A DNA stretch of 64,000 bases, taken from positions 124,001-188,000 of the forward strand of contig JBKEHH010000004.1 in NCBI GenBank assembly GCA_046710535.1. Direction: 5' to 3'. This document shows positions 45,982-56,115 of the stretch, piece after piece (within the stretch, counting starts at the first letter, position 1; every line of letters begins with the position of its first letter). This DNA comes from CAWVSB01 sp046710535. GTDB lineage: Bacteria > Pseudomonadota > Gammaproteobacteria > Pseudomonadales > CAWVSB01. The position numbers were made by a program, and so were the translations under genes. The notes under the pieces were generated by a model that did not search any database, was not told the DNA's origin, and saw nothing but the letters and a program-made list of their open reading frames with translations.

Positions 45982-48210
45982 CTATATGGCTTTTAGCGTC
46001 TCATTAAAGGTGTTACTAGGACGCATTGCCGCCGCAACCTTGTCTCTATCGGCATGGTAATAGCCACCAATATCAACCGGCTTACCTTGCGCGGCACTAA
46101 GCTCGGCTAAAATCGCTTCTTCATTGTGGGCAAGCGCTTTAGCTAAGGTACCAAACTTGGCGGCCAAATCGGCATCATCAGTTTGTACCGCCAATGCTTG
46201 CGCCCAATACATGGCTAAGTAGAAGTGGCTACCACGATTATCTAGCTGATATACCTTGCGCTTAGGTGACTTATTGTTCTGTAACAGTTTCTCTGTCGCG
46301 TCGTCTAGGGCTTTAGCTAATATCTTAGCTTTTGGGTTATTGGTCTTCTCACCCAAATCCTCAATCGACACGGCTAAGGCTAAAAACTCACCTAAAGAAT
46401 CCCAACGCAAATGCCCTTCCTCAACAAACTGCTGCACGTGTTTTGGCGCACTACCACCGGCGCCAGTTTCAAACATGCCACCGCCAGCCATTAACGGCAC
46501 AATTGATAGCATTTTGGCACTAGTACCCAACTCCATAATTGGGAACAAATCGGTTAAATAGTCTCGTAATACATTGCCGGTAACCGAAATCGTGTCCTTA
46601 CCGCGAATTAGTCGCTCCATGGTGTAACGAATAGCAGCCACTGGCGGCATGATTTTAATCTTCAAGCCTTCGGTATCGTGATCTTTAAGGTAAACCTTAA
46701 CTTTTTTGATCAACTGTCTGTCATGGGCACGTTCAGTATCTAACCAAAACACAGTAGTCGACCCAGTCGCACGGGCACGATTAACCGCCAATTTCACCCA
46801 ATCACGAATAGGCAAATCTTTCGCTTGGCACATACGCCAAATATCGCCTTCCTCCACATCATGCTCTAACAACACCGTACCGCTGTCATCGATAACTCGC
46901 ACAGTGCCATTGCCTGTCATTTCAAAGGTTTTATCGTGTGAGCCGTACTCTTCGGCTTTTTGCGCCATTAAACCCACATTAGGCACACTACCCATCGTCG
47001 TTGGGTCAAAAGCACCATGAGTTTTACAAAAACTCACCGCTTCTTGGTAAATCGTCGCATAAGTAGATTCAGGAATAACCGCTTTAGTATCTTTTAACTT
47101 GCCGTCACGACCCCACATCTTGCCAGAATCACGAATCATCGCAGGCATAGAAGCGTCAACAATTACATCACTAGGGACATGCAGATTTGAAATACCCTTT
47201 TCCGAGTTAACCATCGCCACTTCGGGACGATTTTCGTAACAGGCGCGAACGTCTGTTTCTATTTCGTGACGAATAGAGCTGGGAAGATCTTTAATCTTGT
47301 CATAAACGCTGCCTAAACCATTGTTAGGCTCTACCCCAATTTCTTTAAACAAATCGGCGTGTTTTTCAAACAAGTCTTTATAAAATACAGTCACCGCATG
47401 ACCAAATACAATGGGATGCGACACTTTCATCATGGTGGCTTTTACATGCAGTGAAAACAGCAAGTTGGTTTTATGCGCGTCTTCAATCTGTTCTTCAAAG
47501 AACTTACGCAACGCTTTGCGGCTCATAAACATACCGTCTATCACTTCACCAGCAAGCAACTTCACCTCAGGCTTTAATAGCGTTTTGCTCCCATCTTTAG
47601 TTTCAAATTCAATTTTTACGCTACAAGCATCAGCTACCGTTAGCGACTTCTCACTAGAGTAAAAATCACCGCCACGCATATATGCCACATGCGAGCGTGA
47701 TGCTTGGCTCCACTTACCCATTTTGTGTGGGTGAGCACGAGCGTAGTTTTTCACCGCCTTAGGCGCCCGACGGTCAGAATTACCTTCACGTAATACTGGG
47801 TTTACTGCACTACCTAGTATTTTGCTGTAACGGTCCTGAATACCTTGCTGTTCATCAGAACTCGGGGCTTCAGGATAATCAGGAATATCAAAGCCATGCG
47901 ACTGTAATTCAGCAATAGCTTCCTTTAACTGCGGGATAGACGCGCTGATATTAGGCAGCTTAATAATGTTGGCTTCTGGCTGCAGGGTTAAATCGCCAAG
48001 TTCTGCTAAAGAGTCAGCAACTTTCTGCTCTTCGCTTAGCTTTTCACTAAATACGGTAAGAATTCTAGCGGCGACAGAGATATCGCGAGATTCAACGACT
48101 ATGTCGGCGGCTTTAGTAAAAACGTTAACGATGGGTAGTAATGAATAGGTTGCTAATGCGGGGGCTTCGTCTGTTTCAGTGTAGATAATCTTCGATACTG
48201 ACTTGGTCAT
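45982..48210 (-). CDS. icd: Isocitrate dehydrogenase, NADP-dependent, monomeric type
   Basis: A 742-residue monomeric enzyme that oxidatively decarboxylates isocitrate to 2-oxoglutarate with NADP and Mg. Its length and blocks are those of the single-chain family: start MTKSVSKIIYTETDEAPALATYSLLPI, SDRRAPKAVKNYARAHPHKMGKWS, GDFYSSEKSLTV, VIVDASMPAMIRDSGKMWG and FWLDTERAHDRQLIKK. The protein is complete. It is unrelated in structure to the usual dimeric icd and is common in marine gammaproteobacteria. It stands divergent from liuR across a 279-nt promoter region with an inverted repeat. Confidence 0.97.
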   Translation of the reverse strand: MTKSVSKIIYTETDEAPALATYSLLPIVNVFTKAADIVVESRDISVAARILTVFSEKLSEEQKVADSLAELGDLTLQPEANIIKLPNISASIPQLKEAIAELQSHGFDIPDYPEAPSSDEQQGIQDRYSKILGSAVNPVLREGNSDRRAPKAVKNYARAHPHKMGKWSQASRSHVAYMRGGDFYSSEKSLTVADACSVKIEFETKDGSKTLLKPEVKLLAGEVIDGMFMSRKALRKFFEEQIEDAHKTNLLFSLHVKATMMKVSHPIVFGHAVTVFYKDLFEKHADLFKEIGVEPNNGLGSVYDKIKDLPSSIRHEIETDVRACYENRPEVAMVNSEKGISNLHVPSDVIVDASMPAMIRDSGKMWGRDGKLKDTKAVIPESTYATIYQEAVSFCKTHGAFDPTTMGSVPNVGLMAQKAEEYGSHDKTFEMTGNGTVRVIDDSGTVLLEHDVEEGDIWRMCQAKDLPIRDWVKLAVNRARATGSTTVFWLDTERAHDRQLIKKVKVYLKDHDTEGLKIKIMPPVAAIRYTMERLIRGKDTISVTGNVLRDYLTDLFPIMELGTSAKMLSIVPLMAGGGMFETGAGGSAPKHVQQFVEEGHLRWDSLGEFLALAVSIEDLGEKTNNPKAKILAKALDDATEKLLQNNKSPKRKVYQLDNRGSHFYLAMYWAQALAVQTDDADLAAKFGTLAKALAHNEEAILAELSAAQGKPVDIGGYYHADRDKVAAAMRPSNTFNETLKAI

Positions 48211-48294
48211 ATAGATCCCTTGGTGGTTGGTTTATTCGCCATTGTGGTTATTGATCTGGCAGCTTTTAGCTACCTATATCAGGCTGAATGTATC

Positions 48295-48332
48295 CGTGTA
48301 TTATTCACACAGCATTATAACGACAATACACG
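48295..48332. promoter_or_regulatory. Spaced inverted repeat upstream of icd
   Basis: CGTGTATT (48295-48302) and AATACACG (48325-48332) are exact inverse copies 22 nt apart, about 85 nt before the icd start. It could be a regulator site; nothing in the sequence names the regulator. Confidence 0.35.
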
Positions 48333-48429
48333 AATAAGGATATTCCTATGGTCATTAGTTTTAGGAAAGGTTTGATGCCGCGCTTGTATAAATATATGCA
48401 TCAACGCTACAGCATATCTATCATTCATA

Positions 48430-48486
48430 TTAGTTGACGTTAACGTAAAGGTTAGTTAGATTAGTCGACTTCGACGCAAAGGTCAG
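48430..48486 (+). promoter_or_regulatory. Tandem LiuR-type operators
   Basis: Two copies of a 26-nt imperfect repeat (48430-48455 and 48461-48486, period 31). The first holds TTGACGTTAACGTAAAG, a palindrome-like match to LiuR sites of other gammaproteobacteria; the second is TCGACTTCGACGCAAAG. The second copy also contains the ribosome site AAAGGT, 9 nt before the liuR ATG. Confidence 0.65.
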
Positions 48487-48489
48487 CCT

Positions 48490-48873
48490 ATGTCTCAGCA
48501 ATACAGCATTTCAGAACTTGCCAGCGAGTTTGACATTACTACTCGCACTATTAGGTTTTATGAAGAAAAATCCCTGCTAAGCCCTGTACGTAAAGGCACC
48601 AAGCGTCTATACAACCAACAAGACCGAGTAAAGCTGCGGCTAATTATTCGTGGTAAGCGTCTTGGCTTAACTCTTGAAGAAAGCAAACACATAATCGACA
48701 TGTACACCCCTACTGGCGGCAATGAGCAGCAACTGCAAGCGTTAATCAGCCAAGTACGCCACAAGCGCAGCCAGCTACAAGAACAACTCATCGACCTAAA
48801 AAACATGATTAGTGACCTTACTGACGCTGAAAAGAACTGCATGGCCGAGCTAGACAAGCGAGCTACCTCTTAA
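48490..48873 (+). CDS. liuR: MerR-family regulator of branched-chain acyl-CoA degradation
   Basis: A 127-residue MerR protein with the winged helix YSISELASEFDITTRTIRFYEEKSLLSPVRKGTKRLY (about 5-41), the KRLGLTLEESKHIID linker and a C-terminal coiled coil (about 75-118). The cysteines used for metal sensing are absent (one Cys, in the tail), so the ligand is more likely a CoA ester. LiuR controls leucine/isovalerate genes in gammaproteobacteria, and here it heads liuABCDE 43 nt downstream. Tandem operator repeats lie directly before its start, so it probably controls itself and the operon. Confidence 0.92.
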   Translation: MSQQYSISELASEFDITTRTIRFYEEKSLLSPVRKGTKRLYNQQDRVKLRLIIRGKRLGLTLEESKHIIDMYTPTGGNEQQLQALISQVRHKRSQLQEQLIDLKNMISDLTDAEKNCMAELDKRATS

Positions 48874-48916
48874 ACCCATTTATCCCAAATTAAAAACAGC
48901 TAATCTAGGACAGCCC

Positions 48917-50086
48917 ATGAACACTAACTACCCTACTTTGAATCACAACCTTGGCGAAGAGATCGACATGTTGCGCGACGCAACCTATTCACTATGCCAA
49001 AAAGAGTTAGCGCCGCGCGCCCAGAAAATTGATAAAGACAATGAGTTCCCGATGGACATGTGGCGCAAATTTGGCGACATGGGCTTATTAGGCGTGACCG
49101 TTAGCGAAGAATACGGTGGCAGCAATATGGGCTACCTTGCCCACTGCGTGGCCATGGAAGAAATCAGCCGCGCGTCGGCATCAGTGGGCTTAAGCTATGG
49201 CGCCCACTCCAATTTATGCGTTAATCAAATTCATAAAAACGGCAGTGAAGCGTAAAAGCAGCAATATCTGCCCAAACTTTGCTCTGGTGAACATATTGGC
49301 GCCCTAGCAATGAGCGAGCCTAACGCCGGTTCTGACGTGGTAAGCATGACCTTAAAAGCCGACAAAAAAGGCGACCACTATGTGCTTAATGGCAACAAAA
49401 TGTGGATTACTAACGGTCCAGATGCCCATACATATGTTATCTACGCCAAAACTGATATCAGTGCTGGCGCCCGCGGCATGACCGCCTTTATCGTCGAGCG
49501 AGACTATCCAGGTTTCTCACGTCACCAAAAATTAGACAAACTAGGCATGCGTGGCTCAAACACCTGCGAGCTAGTATTTCAAGACTGTGAAGTACCTGCA
49601 GAAAACATATTGGGTGGCGAAGGCCGCGGCGTGAAAGTGTTGATGTCTGGCCTAGACTTCGAGCGTACAGTGTTATCTGGCGGCCCTGTGGGCATTATGC
49701 AAGCCTGCTTAGATATCACCCTGCCCTATGTGCATGACCGCAAACAGTTCGGCCAAGCCATTGGCGAATTCCAACTAATGCAGGGCAAAGTAGCTGACAT
49801 GTACACCGAGCTTGGTGCGTCGCGGGCTTATTTGTATACCGTAGCGCGGGCCTTAGACAACGGCCAAGAGTCACGTAAAGACGCCGCCGCCGTTATTTTG
49901 TATACCGCCGAGCGCGCTACCCAAATGGCATTGCAAGCGATTCAGGCCCTAGGTGGCAACGGTTACATCAACGAATTCCCCGCTGGTCGCTTATTGCGCG
50001 ACGCCAAACTATATGAGATTGGTGCCGGTACTTCCGAGATTAGGCGGATGTTAATTGGCCGCGAATTATTTAAAGAGTCGGTATAA
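48917..50086 (+). pseudogene. liuA: Isovaleryl-CoA dehydrogenase with in-frame TAA
   Basis: A 389-codon reading frame broken once: codon 113 is TAA (49253-49255) where relatives have Gln (NGSEAxKQQYLPKLCSGEH). Before it the sequence is a normal IVD (MDMWRKFGDMGLLGVTVSEEYGGS); after it ALAMSEPNAGSDVVSMTL, WITNGPDAHTYVIYAKT, SGLDFERTVLSGGPVGIMQ and LGGNGYINEFPAGRLLRDAKLYEIGAGTSE follow without further damage. IVD makes 3-methylcrotonyl-CoA from isovaleryl-CoA. A CAA-to-TAA change explains it. Without readthrough the step must be done by another acyl-CoA dehydrogenase; an assembly or sequencing error is the alternative. Confidence 0.92.
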
Positions 50087-50117
50087 ATAGCCCACATAAA
50101 GATAAGAGCAAAAACCT

Positions 50118-51725
50118 ATGGCTACCATCACTTCAAAAATAAACGTTCAAAGTAGTGCGTTTACCGACAACCAAGTTGCCATGCAGGCCTTAGTTGCCGA
50201 CCTACACGCGAAAGTTGCCGCCATTAAGTTAGGCGGCGGCGAAAGTTATCAAGCCCGTCACATTGCCAGAGGCAAATTATTAGCGCGTGATCGAATCGAT
50301 GCACTAATTGATGAAGGCTCTGGTTTTTTAGAACTTTCACAGCTAGCAGCCTATGAGGTCTACGGCGAAGACGTAGCCGCCGCTGGCATTATTACTGGAG
50401 TTGGTCGTATTTGTGGGCAGGAATGCATGATTGTCGCTAATGACGCCACAGTTAAAGGTGGTTCTTATTATCCACTTACCGTTAAAAAGCATTTACGCGC
50501 TCAAGATATAGCCGCCCAAAATAATTTGCCCTGTATTTACCTAGTCGATTCAGGCGGTGCTAACCTGCCCCGCCAAGACGATGTATTCCCAGACAAAGAA
50601 CATTTTGGCCGCATCTTTTTTAACCAAGCCAATATGTCAGCCCAAAACATTCCGCAGATAGCAGTTGTTATGGGTTCTTGTACCGCCGGTGGCGCCTATG
50701 TACCGGCCATGGCCGATGAGTCAATTATTGTAAAAGACCAAGGCACTATATTTTTAGCCGGCCCGCCCTTAGTAAAAGCGGCAACTGGAGAAGTTGTCAC
50801 CGCTGAAGACTTAGGCGGTGCCGATGTGCATTGCCGCATTTCTGGCGTGTCAGACCACTACGCCAATAACGACCACCATGCATTAGAGCTAGCGCGCCAA
50901 ACCATTCGCAATTTAAATCGTAAAAAAGACATAAGCTTAGATATTAGCGAGCCGGTTGAGCCCCTTTATGACACTAGCGAGATTTATGGCTTAATCCCTA
51001 AAGATGCCAAACAACCTTATGACGTGCGCGAAGTTATTGCCCGCCTGGTCGATGGCAGCGAGTTTGATGAATTTAAAGCGCTCTATGGTGAAACCCTTAT
51101 TTGTGGTTTTTCCCGCCTGTATGGCTACCCCATCGGCATTGTCGCTAACAACGGTATTTTGTTCGGCGAGTCAGCCCAAAAAGGCGCGCACTTTGTCGAA
51201 CTATGCGCCCAGCGCAAAATACCATTAGTGTTTTTACAAAATATCAACGGCTTTATGGTTGGCAAACAATACGAAGCGGGCGGCATCGCCAAACACGGCG
51301 CTAAAATGGTAACCGCGGTAGCGTGCGCCAAAGTACCTAAGTTAACCGTACTTATCGGTGGCTCATTCGGCGCTGGCAATTACGGTATGTGTGGCCGCGC
51401 CTATGATCCTCGCTTTATGTTTATGTGGCCGAACGCCCGCATATCAGTAATGGGCGGCGAACAAGCTGCTGGCGTATTGGCCCAAATTAAACGCGACCAA
51501 AAAACTGCTCGCAGCGAAGACTGGAGCGACGACGACGAAACAGCATTCAAACAACCGATTCTTGAAACTTATGAGAAACAAGGCCACCCCTACTATGCCT
51601 CTGCGAGGTTATGGGACGATGGCGTAATTGACCCAGCCGACACCCGCCGCGTATTAGGGCTAGCCCTTAGCGCATCATTAAACAAACCCATCGAAGACAC
51701 GCGCTTCGGTGTGTTTAGAATGTAA
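50118..51725 (+). CDS. liuB: Methylcrotonyl-CoA carboxylase, carboxyltransferase subunit
   Basis: A 535-residue carboxyltransferase that moves CO2 from carboxybiotin to 3-methylcrotonyl-CoA. The N-terminal lobe has ARGKLLARDRIDALIDEGSGFLEL and the crotonase-like core SCTAGGAYVPAMADE; the C-terminal lobe has GILFGESAQKGAHFVELC, NGFMVGKQYEAGGIAKHGAKMV and IGGSFGAGNYGMCGRAY. It pairs with the biotin-carrying LiuD. Its own length and all acyl-CoA loops match the family. It starts 31 nt after liuA. The biotin made with BioA (upstream in the window) is needed for this complex. Confidence 0.96.
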   Translation: MATITSKINVQSSAFTDNQVAMQALVADLHAKVAAIKLGGGESYQARHIARGKLLARDRIDALIDEGSGFLELSQLAAYEVYGEDVAAAGIITGVGRICGQECMIVANDATVKGGSYYPLTVKKHLRAQDIAAQNNLPCIYLVDSGGANLPRQDDVFPDKEHFGRIFFNQANMSAQNIPQIAVVMGSCTAGGAYVPAMADESIIVKDQGTIFLAGPPLVKAATGEVVTAEDLGGADVHCRISGVSDHYANNDHHALELARQTIRNLNRKKDISLDISEPVEPLYDTSEIYGLIPKDAKQPYDVREVIARLVDGSEFDEFKALYGETLICGFSRLYGYPIGIVANNGILFGESAQKGAHFVELCAQRKIPLVFLQNINGFMVGKQYEAGGIAKHGAKMVTAVACAKVPKLTVLIGGSFGAGNYGMCGRAYDPRFMFMWPNARISVMGGEQAAGVLAQIKRDQKTARSEDWSDDDETAFKQPILETYEKQGHPYYASARLWDDGVIDPADTRRVLGLALSASLNKPIEDTRFGVFRM

Positions 51726-51735
51726 GGCGACTGTT

Positions 51736-52551
51736 ATGACCAACCAAAGCACTGCTAACCAATTAGTACTGACAACCATCAACAACTCCGTTGCCACGGT
51801 TACCTTAAATAATCCGGCCAAACACAATGCCTTTGATGATGAAATTATTGCGTTACTAACCAGTACCTTTAATGCCTTAGCCAGCAACCCTGACATTAGA
51901 GCTATGGTGTTAACCGGCAATGGTAAAAGCTTTTCAGCAGGTGGCGACTTAGCGTGGATGAAGCGCATGGCAGGTTACAACTATGATGAAAATTTAGCTG
52001 ACGCCCAAAGTCTCGCCTTAATGCTCAAAACACTTAACGCATTGCCCTTCCCCACTATTGCCAAAGTAGCAGGTACGGCATTTGGCGGCGCAGTAGGTTT
52101 AATTAGCTGTTGCGATATTGCCATTGGCGCCAGTAACGCTAAGTTCAGTTTAAGCGAAGTGAAAATAGGTTTACTGCCAGCAACAATTAGCCCCTATGTT
52201 ATTGCTGCCATTGGGCAGCGAGCAGCGCGCCGATACTTTTTAACCGCCGAACGCTTTGATGCTAATGTCGCCCTGCAGCTGGGCTTATTATCTGAATGTG
52301 TTGAGCTTGATGCGCTAGACGAAAAAGTTGAAGAAATTATTAATGCCATATTAGGCAACAGCCCACTAGTCATTAAAGCCAGCAAGCAACTGATTTTTAA
52401 TGTGGCCGGCAAAGCGTTAGACCAAAAACTGATTGATTACACCTGTGATGAAATTGCCAGTATTCGCGCGTCAGCTGAAGGCAAAGAAGGCTTGCAAGCA
52501 TTTTTAGACAAGCGCTCTGCTCACTGGATAAAAACAGACGGACACTCATAA
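51736..52551 (+). CDS. liuC: Methylglutaconyl-CoA hydratase
   Basis: A 271-residue crotonase-family enzyme that hydrates 3-methylglutaconyl-CoA to HMG-CoA in leucine degradation. NPAKHNAFDDEIIALL, the oxyanion loop GKSFSAGGDLAWMKRM (about 60-75) and AGTAFGGAVGLISCCDIAIGA (about 110-130) are the crotonase signature. The start at 51736 has an AAGG site 9 nt before it; an in-frame start at 51709 inside liuB lacks one. It is the third structural gene of the operon and its TAA overlaps the ATG of liuD by one base. Confidence 0.95.
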   Translation: MTNQSTANQLVLTTINNSVATVTLNNPAKHNAFDDEIIALLTSTFNALASNPDIRAMVLTGNGKSFSAGGDLAWMKRMAGYNYDENLADAQSLALMLKTLNALPFPTIAKVAGTAFGGAVGLISCCDIAIGASNAKFSLSEVKIGLLPATISPYVIAAIGQRAARRYFLTAERFDANVALQLGLLSECVELDALDEKVEEIINAILGNSPLVIKASKQLIFNVAGKALDQKLIDYTCDEIASIRASAEGKEGLQAFLDKRSAHWIKTDGHS

Positions 52552-54539
52552 TGTTTACAAAAATTCTTATCGCCAACCGTGGTGAAATCGCTTGCCGAAT
52601 TATCACTACCGCCAAAAAAATGGGCATTAACACTGTTGCGGTTTATTCTGATGCCGACAAAAACTCACTGCATGTAACCCAAGCCGACGAAGCCATTTAT
52701 ATTGGCGCTAGCCCGTCACGCGAATCTTACTTAGTGATTGATAAAATCATTAATGCAGCGCTCAAAACTGGCGCTCAAGCAATTCACCCAGGCTACGGAT
52801 TTTTAAGTGAAAACGCCGAGTTCTGCCATGCCTGCGAAGCTAACAACATAGTATTTATTGGCCCACCGGTAGCGGCCATAAAAGCCATGGGGTCAAAGTC
52901 GGCTGCTAAAACTATTATGGAAAAAGCCGGCGTACCACTAGTGCCCGGCTACCATGGTGATGACCAAAATCCTGCCATATTAAAACAAGCCGCCGACGAC
53001 ATGGGCTACCCAGTGTTGTTAAAAGCCACCGCCGGCGGTGGTGGTAAAGGGATGCGCCAAGTATGGAGCGCAATAGAGTTTACTAGCGCATTAGATGCCG
53101 CTAAACGCGAAGCACTAAACGGCTTTAATGACGACAACATGTTGGTAGAAAAATACCTTACCCAGCCGCGCCACATTGAAATACAAGTATTCTGCGACAA
53201 CTTTGGCAGCGCCGTTTATTTAGCCGAGCGCGACTGTTCAGTACAGCGTCGTCATCAAAAAGTAATTGAAGAAGCTCCCGCCCCCGGCATGACAGCTCAG
53301 TTGCGCCAACAAATGGGTGATGCCGCTATTCGTGCGGCCCAAGCCATCGACTATCGCGGCGCTGGCACTATCGAGTTTTTGCTAGACCTTGATGGCTCAT
53401 TCTACTTTATGGAAATGAATACTCGATTACAGGTTGAACATCCCGTCACTGAAATGATTACCGGCCAAGACTTAGTTGAATGGCAGCTGCGCGTTGCCAA
53501 CAACGAGCCACTGCCGCTGAAGCAAGCGCAAATACAAATTAACGGCCATGCATTTGAAGCACGTATTTACGCCGAAGACCCACGCAATAACTTTTTACCC
53601 GCAACCGGCACCTTAGCGTTTTTACAAACGCCAACAACTAGTGATGTGGTGCGCGTAGACACTGGGGTCATTCAAGGCGATGAAGTTAGCGTATATTACG
53701 ACCCAATGATCGCCAAGCTTGTAGTATGGAGTGACACCCGCGAATCTGCCCTGCGCCGATTAGCACAGTCGTTACAGCAATACTTAATTGCAGGGGTTAC
53801 CACTAACATAGAATTTTTACATTGTTTGGCAACACATGAAGCATTTAAAAATGCCGACTTTGACACAGGTTTTATTGAAAAACATCATGATACATTAAAA
53901 ATAAAAGACACTGAGCAACCAGAATTATTAGCGCAGCTGTGCGCACTGTATTTAAATTTAAAGCTGCCCCAGCAACCGCTAAAAAATTCCCATGATCCAC
54001 ATTCACCGTGGCAAAGCAGTGAAGGCTGGCGCGCTAATAGTGAAAACATCAATAGCTTTGATTTAATATTTGCAGAGCTGGCGTTTGCTATCACGATAGA
54101 AAACAACACCTCCCAATACACAATTACCACTAACACTGTCAGTGCTGTAGCCAGCGCAACGCTAGCTGGCAATGAATTAACAGCATGTGTTAATGGCCAC
54201 AACGTCAAGGCGACTGTATTTAAGTCAGGCACCGACATTTATATCTATACCGCTGACTACCATAGTCGACTTGAATTAATACTGCCGGACTTAGGCACAG
54301 ATAACCTAACCGCTGATGGCGGTGCACTAACCGCTCCAATGCCCGGTACAATTGTTGAACTGTTGGTTGCAACAGGCCAAGCTGTAACAGCTGGTGATGC
54401 GTTATTAGTTATGGAAGCCATGAAAATGGAACACACTATTAACGCCCCAAGTAACGGTAAGGTGGCAGAATTTTTCTATCAAGCAGGCGACTTAGTAGAC
54501 AATAACGCAGTGCTGTTAGACTTTAACGCCGAGGAATAA
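52551..54539 (+). CDS. liuD: Methylcrotonyl-CoA carboxylase, biotin subunit
   Basis: A 662-residue ATP-grasp biotin carboxylase fused to a biotin carrier. Biotin-carboxylase blocks are MFTKILIANRGEIACRI, HPGYGFLSENAEF, VLLKATAGGGGKGM, RDCSVQRRHQKVIEEAPAP and MNTRLQVEHPVTEM; the carrier ends with VMEAMKMEH (biotin on Lys near residue 624). The region between (about 460-590) is variable. It carboxylates biotin for LiuB. It overlaps liuC by one base and its TAA is followed two bases later by the liuE ATG, so the operon is tightly coupled. Confidence 0.97.
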   Translation: MFTKILIANRGEIACRIITTAKKMGINTVAVYSDADKNSLHVTQADEAIYIGASPSRESYLVIDKIINAALKTGAQAIHPGYGFLSENAEFCHACEANNIVFIGPPVAAIKAMGSKSAAKTIMEKAGVPLVPGYHGDDQNPAILKQAADDMGYPVLLKATAGGGGKGMRQVWSAIEFTSALDAAKREALNGFNDDNMLVEKYLTQPRHIEIQVFCDNFGSAVYLAERDCSVQRRHQKVIEEAPAPGMTAQLRQQMGDAAIRAAQAIDYRGAGTIEFLLDLDGSFYFMEMNTRLQVEHPVTEMITGQDLVEWQLRVANNEPLPLKQAQIQINGHAFEARIYAEDPRNNFLPATGTLAFLQTPTTSDVVRVDTGVIQGDEVSVYYDPMIAKLVVWSDTRESALRRLAQSLQQYLIAGVTTNIEFLHCLATHEAFKNADFDTGFIEKHHDTLKIKDTEQPELLAQLCALYLNLKLPQQPLKNSHDPHSPWQSSEGWRANSENINSFDLIFAELAFAITIENNTSQYTITTNTVSAVASATLAGNELTACVNGHNVKATVFKSGTDIYIYTADYHSRLELILPDLGTDNLTADGGALTAPMPGTIVELLVATGQAVTAGDALLVMEAMKMEHTINAPSNGKVAEFFYQAGDLVDNNAVLLDFNAEE

Positions 54540-54541
54540 TA

Positions 54542-55438
54542 ATGAGCTTACCTACCCACGTTAAAATTGTAGAAGTTGGCCCGCGCGATGGTTTACAAAA
54601 CGAAGCCGTCGACGTGCCCGCTAAGGTAAAGGTTGCGTTGATTAACCAGTTGGTTGACGCGGGTATTAGCTACATTGAAGCTGGCAGTTTTGTAAACCCA
54701 AAATGGGTGCCGCAAATGGCCAACAGCGAAGATGTATTTACGCAGTTAGTACATGGCGACAATATTACCTACGCCGCTCTAACCCCAAATTTAAAAGGCT
54801 TTGAGCGTGCACTTAGCGTTAACGCAACTGAAGTCGCCATTTTTGCCGCCGCCAGTGAAGCCTTTAGCCAAAAAAATATTAATTGCTCGATAGCTGAAAG
54901 CATTGCACGGTTTGAACCTGTAATGGCTGCCGCTAAACAAGCCAACATAAAAGTGCGTGGCTATGTGTCTTGCGTTCTAGGCTGCCCCTATCAAAAAGAT
55001 GTACCCGTTAGCGATGTGGTAAAAGTCAGCACGCAACTATTCGACATGGGCTGCTATGAAATATCTCTCGGTGACACCATTGGCACCGGTACACCCATTA
55101 AAGTCAAAGAATTAATTGCAGAGTTGTCTCAAGTAATCCCGGTTGAAAAATTAGCCGTACACTTTCACGATACCTATGGCCAAGCGCTAGCTAATATATA
55201 TGCCGCATTGGAATGCGGCGTTGCGGTTGTTGACAGCTCAATATCTGGCTTAGGCGGCTGCCCTTACGCTAAAGGCGCATCGGGTAATGTGGCCTCTGAA
55301 GACTTAGTTTATATGCTTAATGGTATGGGTATAGAGCACGGAGTGGATTTAGATAAGCTTATTTTGGCCGGTAATAAAATTTCTGATTTTTTGCAAAGGG
55401 ATAGTGGCTCTAAAGTGGCATTGGCAAACCATCAATAA
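54542..55438 (+). CDS. liuE: Hydroxymethylglutaryl-CoA lyase
   Basis: A 298-residue TIM-barrel lyase that cleaves HMG-CoA to acetoacetate and acetyl-CoA, the last step of leucine degradation. It has the family start VEVGPRDGLQNE (9-20), metal-binding HFHDTYGQ and the catalytic Cys loop SGLGGCPYAKGASGN (about 237-251). It is complete. A GAGG site lies before the ATG. The 3' half of a second, decayed copy lies at 60.65-61.24 kb beyond the pilus genes; that copy has lost the Cys. No terminator is seen after it. Confidence 0.97.
   Translation: MSLPTHVKIVEVGPRDGLQNEAVDVPAKVKVALINQLVDAGISYIEAGSFVNPKWVPQMANSEDVFTQLVHGDNITYAALTPNLKGFERALSVNATEVAIFAAASEAFSQKNINCSIAESIARFEPVMAAAKQANIKVRGYVSCVLGCPYQKDVPVSDVVKVSTQLFDMGCYEISLGDTIGTGTPIKVKELIAELSQVIPVEKLAVHFHDTYGQALANIYAALECGVAVVDSSISGLGGCPYAKGASGNVASEDLVYMLNGMGIEHGVDLDKLILAGNKISDFLQRDSGSKVALANHQ

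Positions 55439-56115
<677 letters not shown>

Noticed and set aside
49310..50086. Independent short acyl-CoA dehydrogenase starting at MSEPNAGSD
   Set aside because: The Met is internal to the conserved FAD motif; the segment is the rest of liuA after the TAA and lacks the N-terminal domain.
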